From assembly GCA_900618795.1 (NCBI GenBank), contig UYJD01000001.1, forward strand, positions 2,943,192-3,005,137: a DNA stretch of 61,946 nucleotides. Direction: 5' to 3'. Position 1 is the stretch's first letter; each line of letters begins with the position of its first letter. This DNA is from Cyanodermella asteris (taxonomy: Eukaryota; Ascomycota; Lecanoromycetes; Ostropales; Stictidaceae). Under the pieces are notes generated by a model, which saw nothing but the letters and a program-made list of their open reading frames with translations, did not search any database and was not told where the DNA came from. Shown here piece after piece: positions 19,988 through 31,800 of the stretch. A program made the position numbers and the translations under genes.

Positions 19988-22939
19988 TTACGGCAGATCC
20001 GCCTCGGCGTACACCGGCAAGCCACTGAGCCTCAAGGCGTCGCTCATGGCCTGCGGCAAAGGCACGTCTGGTCCCGGAGGGTTGCGACCCTTCCGCTGCT
20101 TCTTCGCCGGAGGACCAGCTCCAGCGGCAGCGGCACCACGCTTCCTGCTCACGGCCGGACCAGCCGCAGCATCATCGTCGTCGTCGTCCCCCTCCCCCTC
20201 CTCCTCGTCATCCTCCTCTTCCTCGTCAGAGTCTGCTGGTCCAGATCTCCTCTTGTCACCGGGCCGCGCGCCAATCTGGCGCACGGCGTCCGGCACCGGC
20301 TCACCCTCCCGGATGCCAATCTCATGCCAGTATGCGTCATCGAACGTCGCGTGTGGAAGCGGGTTCACCGCATCCAGCTCCTGGAACTGGCCTCTGTACC
20401 AGTTCCGCGGCGTCTCGGCATTGGCCTTGTAGATTATCGGACAGGCGTCGTGGTCGCAGTTTGGGTAACTGCTGCACACGCTGTCCTCGGTGATCTCGAC
20501 ACCGGGAGGGATTGCCGCCGGCTCAATGCTGGCCTCCACCTCACCTACCGCGACCTCGTCGTTGTCGGCCTTGCCCTTGCCCTTGGCGGACTTCTTCGGG
20601 GCGGCACGCTTGCGCTTGTTAGTGGCGGGCGCGACAACGACGGCGGAGGCGGTGGACGTGGTGGTGGCAGCAGCATTACTTGCATTGGCCTGAGCCACAG
20701 CCGGTCCAGCACGAGCCAGTGGTGTTCTGGCAAGTGAAGACTGCTGGGCGAGATCAAGGCCAGCGACAGCGGGCCGGGGGGCCTCACTTCCAAGGAAGTG
20801 ACCAGGAGCACGCTCGACTGGCGCTGCCGCCTGCTGCGGCGGGTACGCAACATTGTTGCCAGCCGTCACAGCAGCTGCAAGAGCCGGGTCCGAGGAGATG
20901 TCGGCCCAGAGCTCCTCGTTTGTCTGGTGGCGGATCGGTGCCGGCTTCTGCCCAAGAAGCGCGAATTCGAACCGCCGACCAGACCCCATCGCCACGTGGG
21001 CGTCGTGGACTTGCTTGCGCTCGTGGCTGGCCACGTTGATGTAGCGCAAGAGGTTGCCACGGGCCCGGTCGAGGGCGCCATGGACGATGGCGTCAGCAGC
21101 GGGATGGCTTTGGCGGTTGGCATTCAGGGCCTCCGCGAACGCGGCGTCAATGAGCTTGGACTGAGCTCTCTCATCCTCTTCGATGCGGCTTCGGTGCACC
21201 GGCGGCTGCCCCGGGTTCCAACCGAGAGGCGCCAAATGGGAGAGGAGGGGAGGAGCCCAGTCCATGTCTGGGTAGGCCATGTTGAGTCGTGACGCCCGGT
21301 CCATGTAGATGTTGGGCCGCGGAGGGCCATGTGGTGTGCCTTGCGGCCGAGTGAACATGTCGTGAGGCATGTTTGGGGGCATGCCTTGCTGAATCGCGTG
21401 CTGCTGCTGATGATGATGAGGAGGCAGATGGCCGTTGATATTGTAATAGTTGTTCGGCTGCAAGTCGAAATTGGCGCGAACTTGCGACGCATGATGCTGG
21501 AATTGTTGGTTCTGATGAGGGTGTTGGTGAGGGATGGCGGGCGCTCCACCGAAGACCCCATCGCCTTGAAGCTGCTGTCGGACTTGCGGATGCTGGAACA
21601 TATTGTCCTGGGACAAGTACTGCTGGGAATGTTGATTTGGTTGGACATGTTGAGGGGGACGAGGCGTTGATGATGCTGGGCGGTTGTTTGTACGAAGAGT
21701 GCCATATGGCGACGAAACTGAGATATGTGAGTGACCGCTTTATCTCTGCACGTTCAGCGAGGACTTACCAGGAGAATCACTGAGCTTAACACGCGGGCTG
21801 CGACCCGGTGCCATCGGCTGCGCTCTGGATGAACCATCACGGCTATTGTGTATGTGGTTGTTGTGATGCTGCGGGAAAGAGGGAGGCGGCTGCATTTGCA
21901 GGCCATTATGCGGTATCTCGAGATGGACCGAGCCATTGTGTCCGGGATGGGGGGGGGGTTGAGGACCGGATGCAGCCGCACGATACCCGTGCGACTGCTG
22001 ACCGAATGCGTTCTGGCCTTGGCCCATCGCTTGCAAGCGCTGCGCATTGGCTTGAAGGATTTGCTGCTCATGATATAATAGTTGCCGAGCTTGCTGATAT
22101 TCATTGATAGAGGAGGTGAGTGGGCCAGAGGGCTGATACTGATTCAGCTGAGCAGGACGCCGGACTTGATAATGGAGATGTGTATGATGCTGCGACTGAT
22201 CTGATTGCTGACGATGCCGTTGCGACTGATCCGGATGTTGATCTTGATAAGGGTTCTGACCATGAGGTAGGTTGTGACGTTGTTGCGAGTTCTGACCTGA
22301 ATTCAGGTCTTGACCACGACGATGATTTTGAGCTGTATGCGGGCTTTCGTCAAATTGCGATCTCTGTTCTTGCTGGGCGGTTTGATCAAGCGCATTCTGT
22401 CGATATGAGTCGAGCAAAGCTTGAGACCTGCCCGGAGCAGGCAATGTCGCCGAAGACCGCGGCTCATTGTGATGAGGAGGGTTTGTATCAGTTGCATTGG
22501 TGGCATGAAGCTCTTGAGTATTTCCATTCGAGCTCAGACGCTGCGGTTGCGATACGGCAAGCAGAGCTGGATCAATGAACCTTGTGCTTAAGCTGTCGCC
22601 ACCATTCGGACTTGGCTTCAGCTTGGCTTCCCGAGAGTCGGGTGGTGTCAGCTCGGATGGCTGCACAAGAGTCGGTGGGGTCTCGAACGGCAAGTCGCTT
22701 AAATCGAAGTCCTCCTCTTGCGGAAAGAAGTCTGGTGATGCAAGATCGCCAAAGCTGTTCATGTCTATCAAGTCGAGTTAGCATCTTGTTCATCTGTATT
22801 GTGGGATGCATTGGCGCAACCAGCGGAACCATCACTTACTTGGGACGTCGTCATTACCGGACGGCTCCGCATTGATTTGATCAAAGAAGCTGTCGTTATC
22901 GTCCTGCGCGCCGGTGCTTCTATCCATGTTCTCCTGCAT
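19988..22939 (-). CDS. Large Gln-rich nuclear-type protein, family not recognised
   Basis: Three exons, complement of 19988-21717, 21769-22764 and 22840-22939, encode about 941 residues. The introns of 51 and 75 bp have GTAAGT donors and CAG/TAG acceptors, and all joins keep frame. The start is ATG at 22939 or the in-frame ATG at 22927. Exon 1-2 begins with an acidic segment (DDNDSFFDQ, EEDFDLSDLPFETPP), followed by a long Gln/His/Asn/Pro-rich middle typical of transcriptional regulators. The C-terminal third contains a compact block with clustered Cys/His (VCSSYPNCDHDACP) followed by NWYRGQFQEL and FDDAYWHEIG, then basic RKR/KRKR signals and an acidic EEEEDDEEE stretch. I infer a nuclear regulator or chromatin-linked protein, but no DNA-binding domain is recognised. 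A run of ten G (21949-21958) lies in exon 2, and the frame through it is intact. Confidence 0.72.
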
Positions 22940-25132
22940 TATGTTGATGATTGTGCGTTATGAGTAGCACGATCTGATGCAACGGGAAGTATGTGCTGAA
23001 AGCCGGAAGCAAGAAAGAGTGTGTGTGTTGAGAGAAGATGCGAGGAAAGGAGGCAGTGAGAAAAGATGGATTCCTGCAGGCGAAGGTGAGCGAGAGAACA
23101 ATGGAGCTGTTGCTTGACAAATCTTGCGCGAGGCTGGGGCAGACTGATGATCTTTTCACTCACTTCACTCCACTCGTCGGGACTTTTTAGCAAGCTCAGA
23201 GCTACAGATAAGGTATTCAAGCTTTGGAACATGCGAACTGGTTGATGAGCAGCTGTTGGATCACTTTCAGGCTTTGCGAAACTGACTTTGCGAATTTGAA
23301 GCAAAAAAACGTGGCGCAGAATTGATGCGAACAGCTCGAGGTCTGAGGTGAGGATGAAATACGAGGAAGCTCGCAAACGCAAAGTGCCAGGGAGAGCTAT
23401 GACTGTCCCAACGGTTCGCGTTCGGAGTTGAGTTGCGAAGGGCAGCAAGCGAGTCGAGCATGCGGGCGTGAAGTCTTGTGAATGAGAGCAAGTGAGCTGG
23501 CCCGACCAAGCAGGGTCGAAATGTGCGCTGCCGTCGCGCTGATTTGGAACGAAAGCCCTGGCTGGCCAGATAGCTGTACATGACCTTCCATGGTTAAGCG
23601 ATTGGAAGCTCATTAATAGTATGGCATGTCGGGTCGGATCGGTGGTTGGATGTTTACTCGGTTCGCGGCCTGACCCTCACTTTGATATTTCCCGATCGGG
23701 AATTTGATACTTGGCGCTGGAACTGCACCGTTGTACGCCAACTTGAGAGCCGGCCCGAATGAGCCGCGAACCACAGGCATGAGCTACAGAGGTAAGGTCT
23801 GCGTTCCATCGGGGCAGTATGTCTTGCAAGATCTCTCAGTATTCATGAAAGTGGCAACGAGACAAATGAGTAGCGTTGCCTTTGCAAGTTGTAAAAATCC
23901 ACAAATTGGGTCTTTGTGTGCTTGTTTCAGTAATCCTGTGACATGCATCGAGCATAATAGCTATATGAGGAATGAAAGTTGGACTTTTTGCACGTCCTTT
24001 GTTGGCTGACGATGTGGTCCGAACACGTTTGGTGGTTCAATTGCTCGTACGCATTCGTTAGCGTTGCCGAAACCTTTACATGACTCCTGGCGCAACACAC
24101 TATGTGCATGGCACTTTGTTGCCTGCTTATGTGCTGTTAGAGTACTCACCAAATTACGTTGAAAGCTGCTATGCAGACATAAGCGCCACAGATTCCGTCT
24201 GGCCGGGTTTTAACATCTGGCTTGTCTTATGCTTCGTCCCGGGTTGTTGTGCACCATGCTCGAAGTACATGGTGACAGCCGATGCAGCACGTGCTGCACA
24301 TGAATCTCCGCATGCTTCACGCAGCACGCGAGCAGTCTTGCGACTGTTGGTTCTCGTCCCCGCGATGCCACTGTCGCGCACAAGCCCGTTTGCAACGCTG
24401 TGGAGTGTGGACAGCGGAGGGAGGAGTCGGCCGATGATGAGACCTACAGTACCACGTACCTGCAAATTGGAGTTGACACTCCGGTATGCCGCAGTCCCAA
24501 TTTCAAGCTCAATGATAGTGACGAGATCATGAGACCAACCTCGAATCTCAACTACCCCGTCGTAATTTCGACAGTTGTCAACGGCTGCAAGTCAGACCCC
24601 GGATGAATCGATGGCTAAAAGACAGCTCGACGTCTTGACGAGCGTTCGAGATCTCGTGGAACGACGCTACCAGCCGGGCGGCAGAAGCTTGTTTCCTCGC
24701 GAACCATAAAGCTTCTTTCCCTGCATGGCCTCGATTGGCTCGGGGCGGATCGACTAATCAACTGCCATCTTCGGACTAGACCGTTGCGGTGTTCCTGAGC
24801 TGTCCCCTGCAAGCTGGAAGTTCCCTTGCTGTCGTTGCGACATTCCATCGTTTATCCGACGATCTTTCCCATGCAATTACGGGCGGGCTGCCTTCAAATG
24901 GCGATGCACGCGGAGAACGGCATCGGTTGTCCTGCTTATCGTCGTGCTTCTGGCTTCTCGTTGGTTCGTCGTGTCGCGCCACCCGATGGTGAGATGCAGG
25001 TGCTCGGGGAGCAGCAATTCACCTGCCCGAATGACTCGGTAGAATGAGTAGAAATAAGACTCGGGGAGACCCTCCTCGATCAGCTTGGTGTCCCGCCTGT
25101 CTCTCTCCTGTGATCACTTGTCGATTGTCAAA
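22940..25132. other. 2.2-kb divergent intergenic region
   Basis: The largest gene-free stretch here, between the Gln-rich gene (minus) and the sedolisin gene (plus). The part next to 22939 is probably a long leader of the Gln-rich gene. A perfect 16-bp palindrome lies at 24283-24298. Frames up to 224 codons on the minus strand (22939-23613) lack any protein feature. No RNA gene seen. Confidence 0.45.
24283..24298. promoter_or_regulatory. 16-bp perfect palindrome centred on an E-box (CACGTG)
   Basis: The two halves TGCAGCAC and GTGCTGCA are exact reverse complements with no spacer. CACGTG at the centre is the core bound by bHLH factors. It sits in the divergent promoter region, about 835 bp before the sedolisin start. 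A regulatory role is inference. Confidence 0.35.
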
Positions 25133-27111
25133 ATGGCGGCTTTCTCTTCTCTCCGTTCCGTAGGCGTGCTCTCTCTGCTTGTTCTGCAAGCAGCAGCTCT
25201 GTCTCTCCACGAGCAGATCGCTCAAGTCCCTTACGGATGGACCAAGACAAGCACGCCGAGCGATGACAGCACAATCGTGTTGCAGGTCGCCCTTGCGCAG
25301 CAGAACATCGACCAGCTCGAGTCCCACCTGTCGTCGGTGTCGACCCCGGGTTCCGCTCAGTATGGCCAGTACCTCGACCTGGACCAGGTGAACGCTCTCT
25401 TTGGTGCCTCGAACGCCTCCAAGACTGCGGTCACCAACTGGTTGTCGAATGCCGGCGTCAAGAACGTCACAGTCCAGGGTGACAGTGTTTGGTTCCAGAC
25501 GACGGTGTCCAAGGCGAACTCGCTGCTCGACACCACCTTCAACCACTACACAGACTCGAAGGGCGTCTCCAAGCTTCGAACCACACAGTACTCGGTTCCT
25601 GATGATTTGAAGGACGCGATTGACCTGATCTCTCCCACAACCTACTTTGGAAACACGAAGGCTTTCGCACCGATTCGTGAGCCGACTGGTGGCTTCTTGG
25701 AGAAGAGGGACACCGTGCCCGCGGGCTGCAACAACACGCTCACCTCCTCCACCGGCCACAAGTACGCCGCGATTGGTCCTGACTGTCTGAAGGCGGCCTA
25801 CAAGATCAACGACTACAAGCCTGACCCCAAGGCCGGCAGCAGAATCGGTTTCGGTTCGTTCTTGAACGAGAGCGCAGGATTCGCCGACCTGCAAGGCTTT
25901 GAGAAGTACTTCAACATCCCCAGCCAGAAGTGAGTATCCTAACCTTGAAAAGCGTGGTCATTCGCTTACTTCTTTCAGCTTCAGCGTCACGCTCGTCAAC
26001 CCTCAGGATGGCGCCAGCGCTCTTCCCCAGCCTCCACCCACGTCCGGCGAAGCCAACCTCGACGTGCAGTACATTGTCGGAATCTCACACCCTCTGCCCG
26101 TGACTGAGTTCATCACCGCTGGCAGCCCACCGTACTTTCCCGATCCCACCGAGCCTGACCAGAACGAGAACGAGCCGTATCTGCCGTACTACGAGTTCTT
26201 GCTCTCGAAGCGCAACAAGGACTTGCCGCAGGTCATCTCAAACTCCTACGGTGATGACGAGCAAACCGTCCCGGAGAGGTACGCCCGTCGCGTCTGTAAC
26301 TTGATTGGTTTCATGGGTCTGCGTGGTATCAGTGTGCTTGAATCTTCCGGTGACGAGGGTGTCGGCGCTGGTTGTTTGTCTCAGGATGGCAAGAAGCCTC
26401 AGTTCAACCCGATTTTCCCGGCGACATGCCCGTACATTACTTCTGTGAGTTTGAGCAATGAGATGAAGTTCGAGCTTAAAGCGCTAACTTCTTCAGGTTG
26501 GTGGTACGGTCTCTTTCGACCCCGTCCAAGCCTGGGTTGGCTCGTCTGGCGGATTCAGTTTCTATTTCAAGCAGCCCTGGTACCAGAGCAAGGCTGTCGG
26601 CGGCTACCTGAACAATCATATCAGCAAAGAGACAAAGGCCTACTACGGCAACTACGTCGACTTCAGCGGCCGTGGCTTCCCTGATGTCTCTGCCCTCAGT
26701 CTCGACCCTGAGTAAGTACTTCCCACCTACCTTCAGTCCTTTGCTAATGCACTTTCCAGCTACATCGTCTGGCAAGATGGCCGACTTGGCCTCACCGGTG
26801 GTACTTCAGCCGCCGCCCCTGTCACAGCCGCCATCATCGCCCTCCTCAACGACGCTCGCCTGCGCGCCGGAAAGCCCGCGCTCGGCTTCTTGAACCCGTT
26901 GCTATACCTCAAGGGCTACGAAGGATATGTCGACGTCACCCACGGTCAGTCAGACGGCTGCAACGGCAACAACACCCAGACTGGTGGTCCTCAGCCCGGT
27001 CAGCCTATCATCCCTGGCGCGCACTGGAACGCCACTGAGGGCTGGGATCCTGTTACTGGGTTCGGTACACCTGACTTCCAGAAGCTCAAGGCGCTTGCTT
27101 TGAGCTTTTAA
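25133..27111 (+). CDS. Secreted sedolisin / tripeptidyl-peptidase (MEROPS S53)
   Basis: Four exons, 25133-25929, 25979-26444, 26497-26711 and 26760-27111, encode 609 residues. The introns of 48-52 bp have GTGAGT or GTAAGT donors. The start at 25133 opens a clear signal peptide (SVGVLSLLVLQAAALS). A pro-kumamolisin activation domain occupies about residues 20-190 and ends at a dibasic KR (191-192), a likely processing site. The catalytic Glu and Asp are in GEANLDVQY (E290, D294), the Ser is in GGTSAAAP (S509), and GRGFPDVSA carries the oxyanion Asp. The C-terminal GWDPVTGFGTPDF is the calcium-binding signature. Sedolisins of this kind release tripeptides or act as endopeptidases at acidic pH outside the cell. 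I cannot separate the two types from sequence alone. Confidence 0.95.
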
Positions 27112-27578
27112 ACAAAGGGGGCGCAGTCGATGGATCAGTGGGGCTCTTCCTGATTGGCGTATTTGGAGAAGCCGTTGCTTCGGACCGGGGATCAGCATTC
27201 CCGTGTTGAATAGATGCAACAATGAACTTTATGACACAGTTCGTCTTCCAGCGGTGCTCTGCCTTGATGTCTTCGTTTTGATCTGCATTTGTGAGTGATG
27301 CGCCTCTGGTATGTTCGATCTCGATCCCATCGTTGTCCACGGCACCAAATACGGTCGATCATACTCGCGATCAGGCCGAACCGCAAACACCAGAGCCCTA
27401 AGCTTCAGCCAAATCGTAAATTTAACCAAGCGACTCTGGCCTGTATCTCAATATACCCAAGGAAGAAAAAAATGCTTTCCTTTGCTTGTTCCCCCACAAC
27501 TCGATCGGCCGAACGACTGTCGAAGCACCCGATCACAGGCTCTGAATAGTCCTGAAGCTTCGCAATAACCCCGTCAAA
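27112..27578. other. Intergenic region after sedolisin
   Basis: About 470 bp between two plus-strand genes. It should hold the sedolisin terminator and the promoter of the gene at 27579. No features seen. Confidence 0.45.
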
Positions 27579-28438
27579 ATGTGTCAGTTCTTCACCCCCA
27601 TCTGCAGAAACCATCCGTACGACCTCATCGTCGGAGGCCAGCAAATCTTCTCGCGCTGCAAACTTGCTCTCGCCCAGCACGAGAGGGCCGCCCAAAACTT
27701 CTCTTCACCAGAGTTCGTGGCCACCGAAGACGCAACGGCCGCCAAGCACACACCAGAAACGTGCCCCCAGTTTCAAGACAAGGGATACATCGAGCTCCGC
27801 TCCCTGTGCGGCGAATGCAACGGGGCGAACGAAGTCTTGCGACGAGCGGGCCGGACGGTGCGGCCGCGTTACATCTGGGAACATCGATGGGACGAGACGG
27901 CGACGGGCCGCGAAGACGATGCCGAGTTGCCCTCGGCGGTCGAGCACGAGGACGACGAGGCGAGGGAGTACGAGGCCATCAATCCGGGGGCAGGTTCGTG
28001 TATCCCAGATCGCCGTCGGTGATGGAGGAGGAGGAACGGCAGAGACGGGTCAGGGCGGCGATTGGGACGAGGGGGAGCTTTGCCGAGTCGTGGGACGAGC
28101 ACAGGGCACAGGTCGATGCGGAGATGAAGGAGCTGGTCAAGCGGTGCACTGACGGCTTGAGGGAGAGGCTGGATGAGAGGAGGAGGAGGAAGGCGCAGGA
28201 ATGGGTCGAGAGCGCGGTGAGCTTTCAGAAGAGAATGGCGGAAAGACTGGCGCGGCAAGAGATTGCGGAGGAAGAAGAGGCGAAAAGATTGGCGGAGCAA
28301 AGTATGGAAGATGAGGAGCAGAAAGCAAAGTCCGGAGAGCAGGAAACAAAGGTCGGAGAACAGGAAGCAAAGGCCGGGGAACAAGAGGAGCGGAAAGAAG
28401 AAGCCGAAGTGCAAGAGGCGGACAGGCCCAAAGCGTGA
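27579..28438 (+). CDS. Small Cys-containing protein with charged coiled tail; reading frame broken once
   Basis: The first part (27579 to about 27990) starts MCQFFTPIC and has paired cysteines (residues 2, 9, 27, about 62, about 76 and 79, the last two as CGEC). This looks like a small conserved fungal protein domain with metal-binding potential, but I cannot name it. The coding signal then moves to another frame: from about 27990 to the stop at 28438 the +2-shifted frame encodes a highly charged helix (MEEEERQRR..., RLDERRRRKAQEW) and a tandem GEQE-type repeat. One extra base would join the two parts. The natural place is the G5 run at 27986-27990, just before the first frame runs out at 28022. 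No intron with usable length lies between the two frames. Either a sequencing or assembly deletion or a recent mutation explains it. Confidence 0.55.
28317..28388 (+). repeat. 21-bp tandem repeat coding for GEQE-x-K-x heptapeptides
   Basis: Three to four imperfect copies encoding GEQETKV, GEQEAKA and GEQEERK, preceded by a related EQKAKS unit, in the charged tail of the gene at 27579. The heptad length and Glu/Lys pattern suit an extended helix. Confidence 0.7.
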
Positions 28439-28806
28439 TATACAATCTTCCAGATGCAACCCAGGTCGAGGGGGAACGGGGCATCCGACCGCACGAGGTT
28501 TTATACAAACCCCTTACTCTGATAGGAGCTGGTGAGTAAGTTGTTGGGAAGGAAGCCAAAACACTGGCGCGATACAAGATAGCGTCGCGAACACTTTGCA
28601 TCTTGTCCCGAGATATGCTTTGGATGACAGCGCCACTTTCCCGAAGCATCATGATGGAAGAGAAACTCCTGCCCGGGCTTGAGTCTGGCGTCAAATCCTG
28701 GCATTTTGTCAGATCCAAGACATCGTTTTATTTGTCCGAAGTACGTGGCCGTATCTTTATGATTGGCACAAGGTATCAAGTTCCATCATTTAATACCTCC
28801 ATTTAC
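28439..28806. other. Convergent intergenic region
   Basis: Between the stop at 28438 and the stop of the minus-strand GH106 gene at 28807. It contains the 3' flanks of both. Nothing else seen. Confidence 0.5.
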
Positions 28807-31800
28807 TCAACTCAACTTGTGCTCAACGTATGGCACTATCCGCACATCCTTAACCAGCCCATACGGAGCCAATGCTGGTGGATCCGACTGTGGCACCTTC
28901 CCGCTAGTCAGCAATTCAGACCAGCCTGACCTCAGTACGTTGCCTAGGGGCGTAGCAACGACAACTTCCACCACATTCTGGCCTTCTTTGAGATAAGCAC
29001 CGATATCTGTCCGCGGCCACGAGACGTCCAGAGGTGGTAACGGCGTGCCGTTCACTGTGACTTTTGCAGTGTGGAAAATTGCTCCGAGATCGAGGAGAGC
29101 GCCGGTAGGAGAGGACGAGTTAGTTGTGCCGTTATTACTAGGCCAGGAGAAGCTTGTGGAATAGTAACCTCGACCAGACACGTTTTGTAGTGACGATGAG
29201 ATTTCGGACCAAGGAACGAGAGTAGGCAGTGTCAGCGACGTGAAGTTCGTCTTGCTGGCAGCCGTGGCAATGTCAGCAACGTTACTGGGAGCGGACCAAG
29301 CCTCGATAACCAGCGACCAGGGTCCAAGCGTGATTGCTGACGTCGATGGAGGAGTAAGAGAAATTAAGGACCCATTGGAAAGGGGCAGAGTTGCGGAAGA
29401 GTCGTCGGCGGTCACCAGAATGCTCGTATTCGTAGTATAATAATGGTGGGAGGTGGAGTTGACGTATGACTGCGAGACATTCTTGTGTTCGAACCCAACG
29501 ACGACTGTTTGATTACCCTTGAGCTGTACAGGGATTGTGGTTGCATTGGAGCTTTGACTGTATATGAGCACAGGGCTGATTTCTCCGGTCCATGTGTCGT
29601 ACCAGTATGGAGTACCGGTCGTTTCGACAGTCACGTTTCCTTCGGAATAACCAGCACCCAGCGTCATCATAGTACCATCATTGTAGACATAGACATAATC
29701 CACGTTCTTTTCTTTGTCGTTCCGCCACTGCGTGAACCATCCTTGTGTCGTATTCGAATGGACACCTGTGCGAGGAGTAATGCCAAGGGAGATCAAAGAG
29801 TCGGCAAGTCCATCATATCCAGCCTGGTGGACATTCGGCAGAGACAAGATGCTGGTAAAGGTCGAGTTGATGTAGGATGAAGCGTTGGGATGGTAACCAG
29901 AGACGTTACTCGGGATTCCTCCTGAGAACACGACTGGAAGACCCTGAATAGCATACTCACGGATCTTCTGAGCGCCGAATACGGTCATGGTATCATTGCC
30001 GCGGACAATAAGCGCTTTGAAGGATTGTGCATCCGGAGCAAGAAGGGAGTCGTTGACAAAAGCATTTGGGAATGCAAAGTTGTCAGGACCTATGTAGTGC
30101 CATGTGAAACCGGCAGCTTCAAGATCGTTCGGTGCGAATGGGACGTGAAACCCAGGTCCATAACGGTCTGAGAAGGCTCTGAAGTCCACATCCTTCAGAT
30201 ATAAGGCCAGATCGATCTTTGGCGTACCACTCTGGTACAAGTACTGAAGACGGGCAGTGTAATCCAAAAAGTCCTTGTAGGAATCCCAGGCGGGTTCGTG
30301 TCTGCCATGCATCGAGCTGAACTGATACACAAAAGTAGTGAAGCTGGGCCACGTCGTGTTCGGGTAGTCTCCGCTGTACGGCATGCCGTGAAGAATGAAG
30401 TTGTTGACACTGCCAGGGATCGAGCGTTTGATATCCCACAGCATCTCAGGCAGAGTCTGCTGGTAAGCCTCATTTCTGTTTGCGCCGAGCTCACTTGACA
30501 CGATACGCTTGCCGGCTAAGAAGCTAGGTCCTGCTGCTTGCCTGTACCAGTCAATGTCGTGCTGGAGACCAAGAGACTCAATTTCGGGACCGTTGACGAT
30601 CGGCATAGTCTGAAGCATGTCCATTGGCAGATTGTAAGCTACCTGAGCCGAGAATTGGACTCCCAGTGAATTCGCCCATCCGGTCAGGGTTTGGAGGTAC
30701 TCTCCATATAGCTCCGACAACGTCTGCCGATAGTCTGCGACGTGACTTGCGCCGTTTTCGGTCTCGTCAGTAATGTAGAACGGCTGCGGCTGCAGGGAGG
30801 TCGACTCGTGGAAGAATAACGGCAGGTACTTGTTGATGCTGTAGCCCCGATTACCGAGGAAAGTCTTTGGCAGATTCGGGGTCCAGAACATGTAGATTGC
30901 TTGTCCAAATTCCATGCTGTCCTCCCACAGATAGTTACCCACCTCTTTGAGAATCTCCTTTGTATCGCTGCCATTCAGAAGGTACTCTTCCCAAAAGTCG
31001 ATGACCACTTGTGCTCCAGTACTGGAAAAGTGGTCAACCAGCCAGGACCCGTTCTGTACGTAATTCTCGACGGGGGATTGTGGGACCACAGCTTGAACCT
31101 CTTCCGGAGAGCCACATTCGCGGAACTCTGAGTGAACCAAGTAGTAGGCGAACAAAGTATAGTTTCCAGAAGTTGCATTTGCCGGTGCTTGGAAGGTGAG
31201 GTGGCCGTCGTCAGTCACTCTTTTCGTGACCTCCTGCAACGTGTCCGTCTTTAAAGTGCTGAAAATCGCGTAATTCGTGGTTTCCTCCCCGTACATGAAG
31301 TACGGATAGCTCTGATTGACCGTGCTGGTCACCAGTCCTGTACTTACGCTGACCAATGGGCCCGTACCCCAACCAGGAAGCACATCGTCAAAGGATCCAT
31401 TCGTCAAGGTCATATTGAAGCCAGTTAGATCCCACAAGAGTCCATCCGAATCAACCTTAGCCGGAACGCCGGCACCTTGATTCGGACCAATCGTGAAGTC
31501 GATGATCATGCCATTATCTCTGGTTGCCTTCAGCGCCGTGTCTTGCACGTCTCTCCATGACTGCGTTCCCCAGCCATATTTAGTCCAATCGACTTGAACT
31601 GGCGCACCGTTGGTACCGCCATACCCAATGTCACCGTACAGATAGTAGCCTAGGATCTCCACACCACCGGCACCTTTCGAGCCAGCGTCTGCAATATCGT
31701 ACGCGAGATGGGTGAGGTTGATTGATGCATCCGGAACCCAGTATCGGAAACGAGGGCGAAAATTCGCCGCCGGATCCGAGAATGTGCCTTGATTGAGAGG

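Noticed and set aside
22939-23613. A 224-codon minus-strand frame upstream of the Gln-rich gene
   Set aside because: No domain or signal. It runs into the start region of the Gln-rich gene in another frame and is better explained as leader sequence.
25019-25894. A 291-codon open frame antisense to the sedolisin first exon
   Set aside because: It mirrors the codon bias of the real gene, has no domain, and the plus strand encodes a complete S53 protease with signal peptide and catalytic residues.
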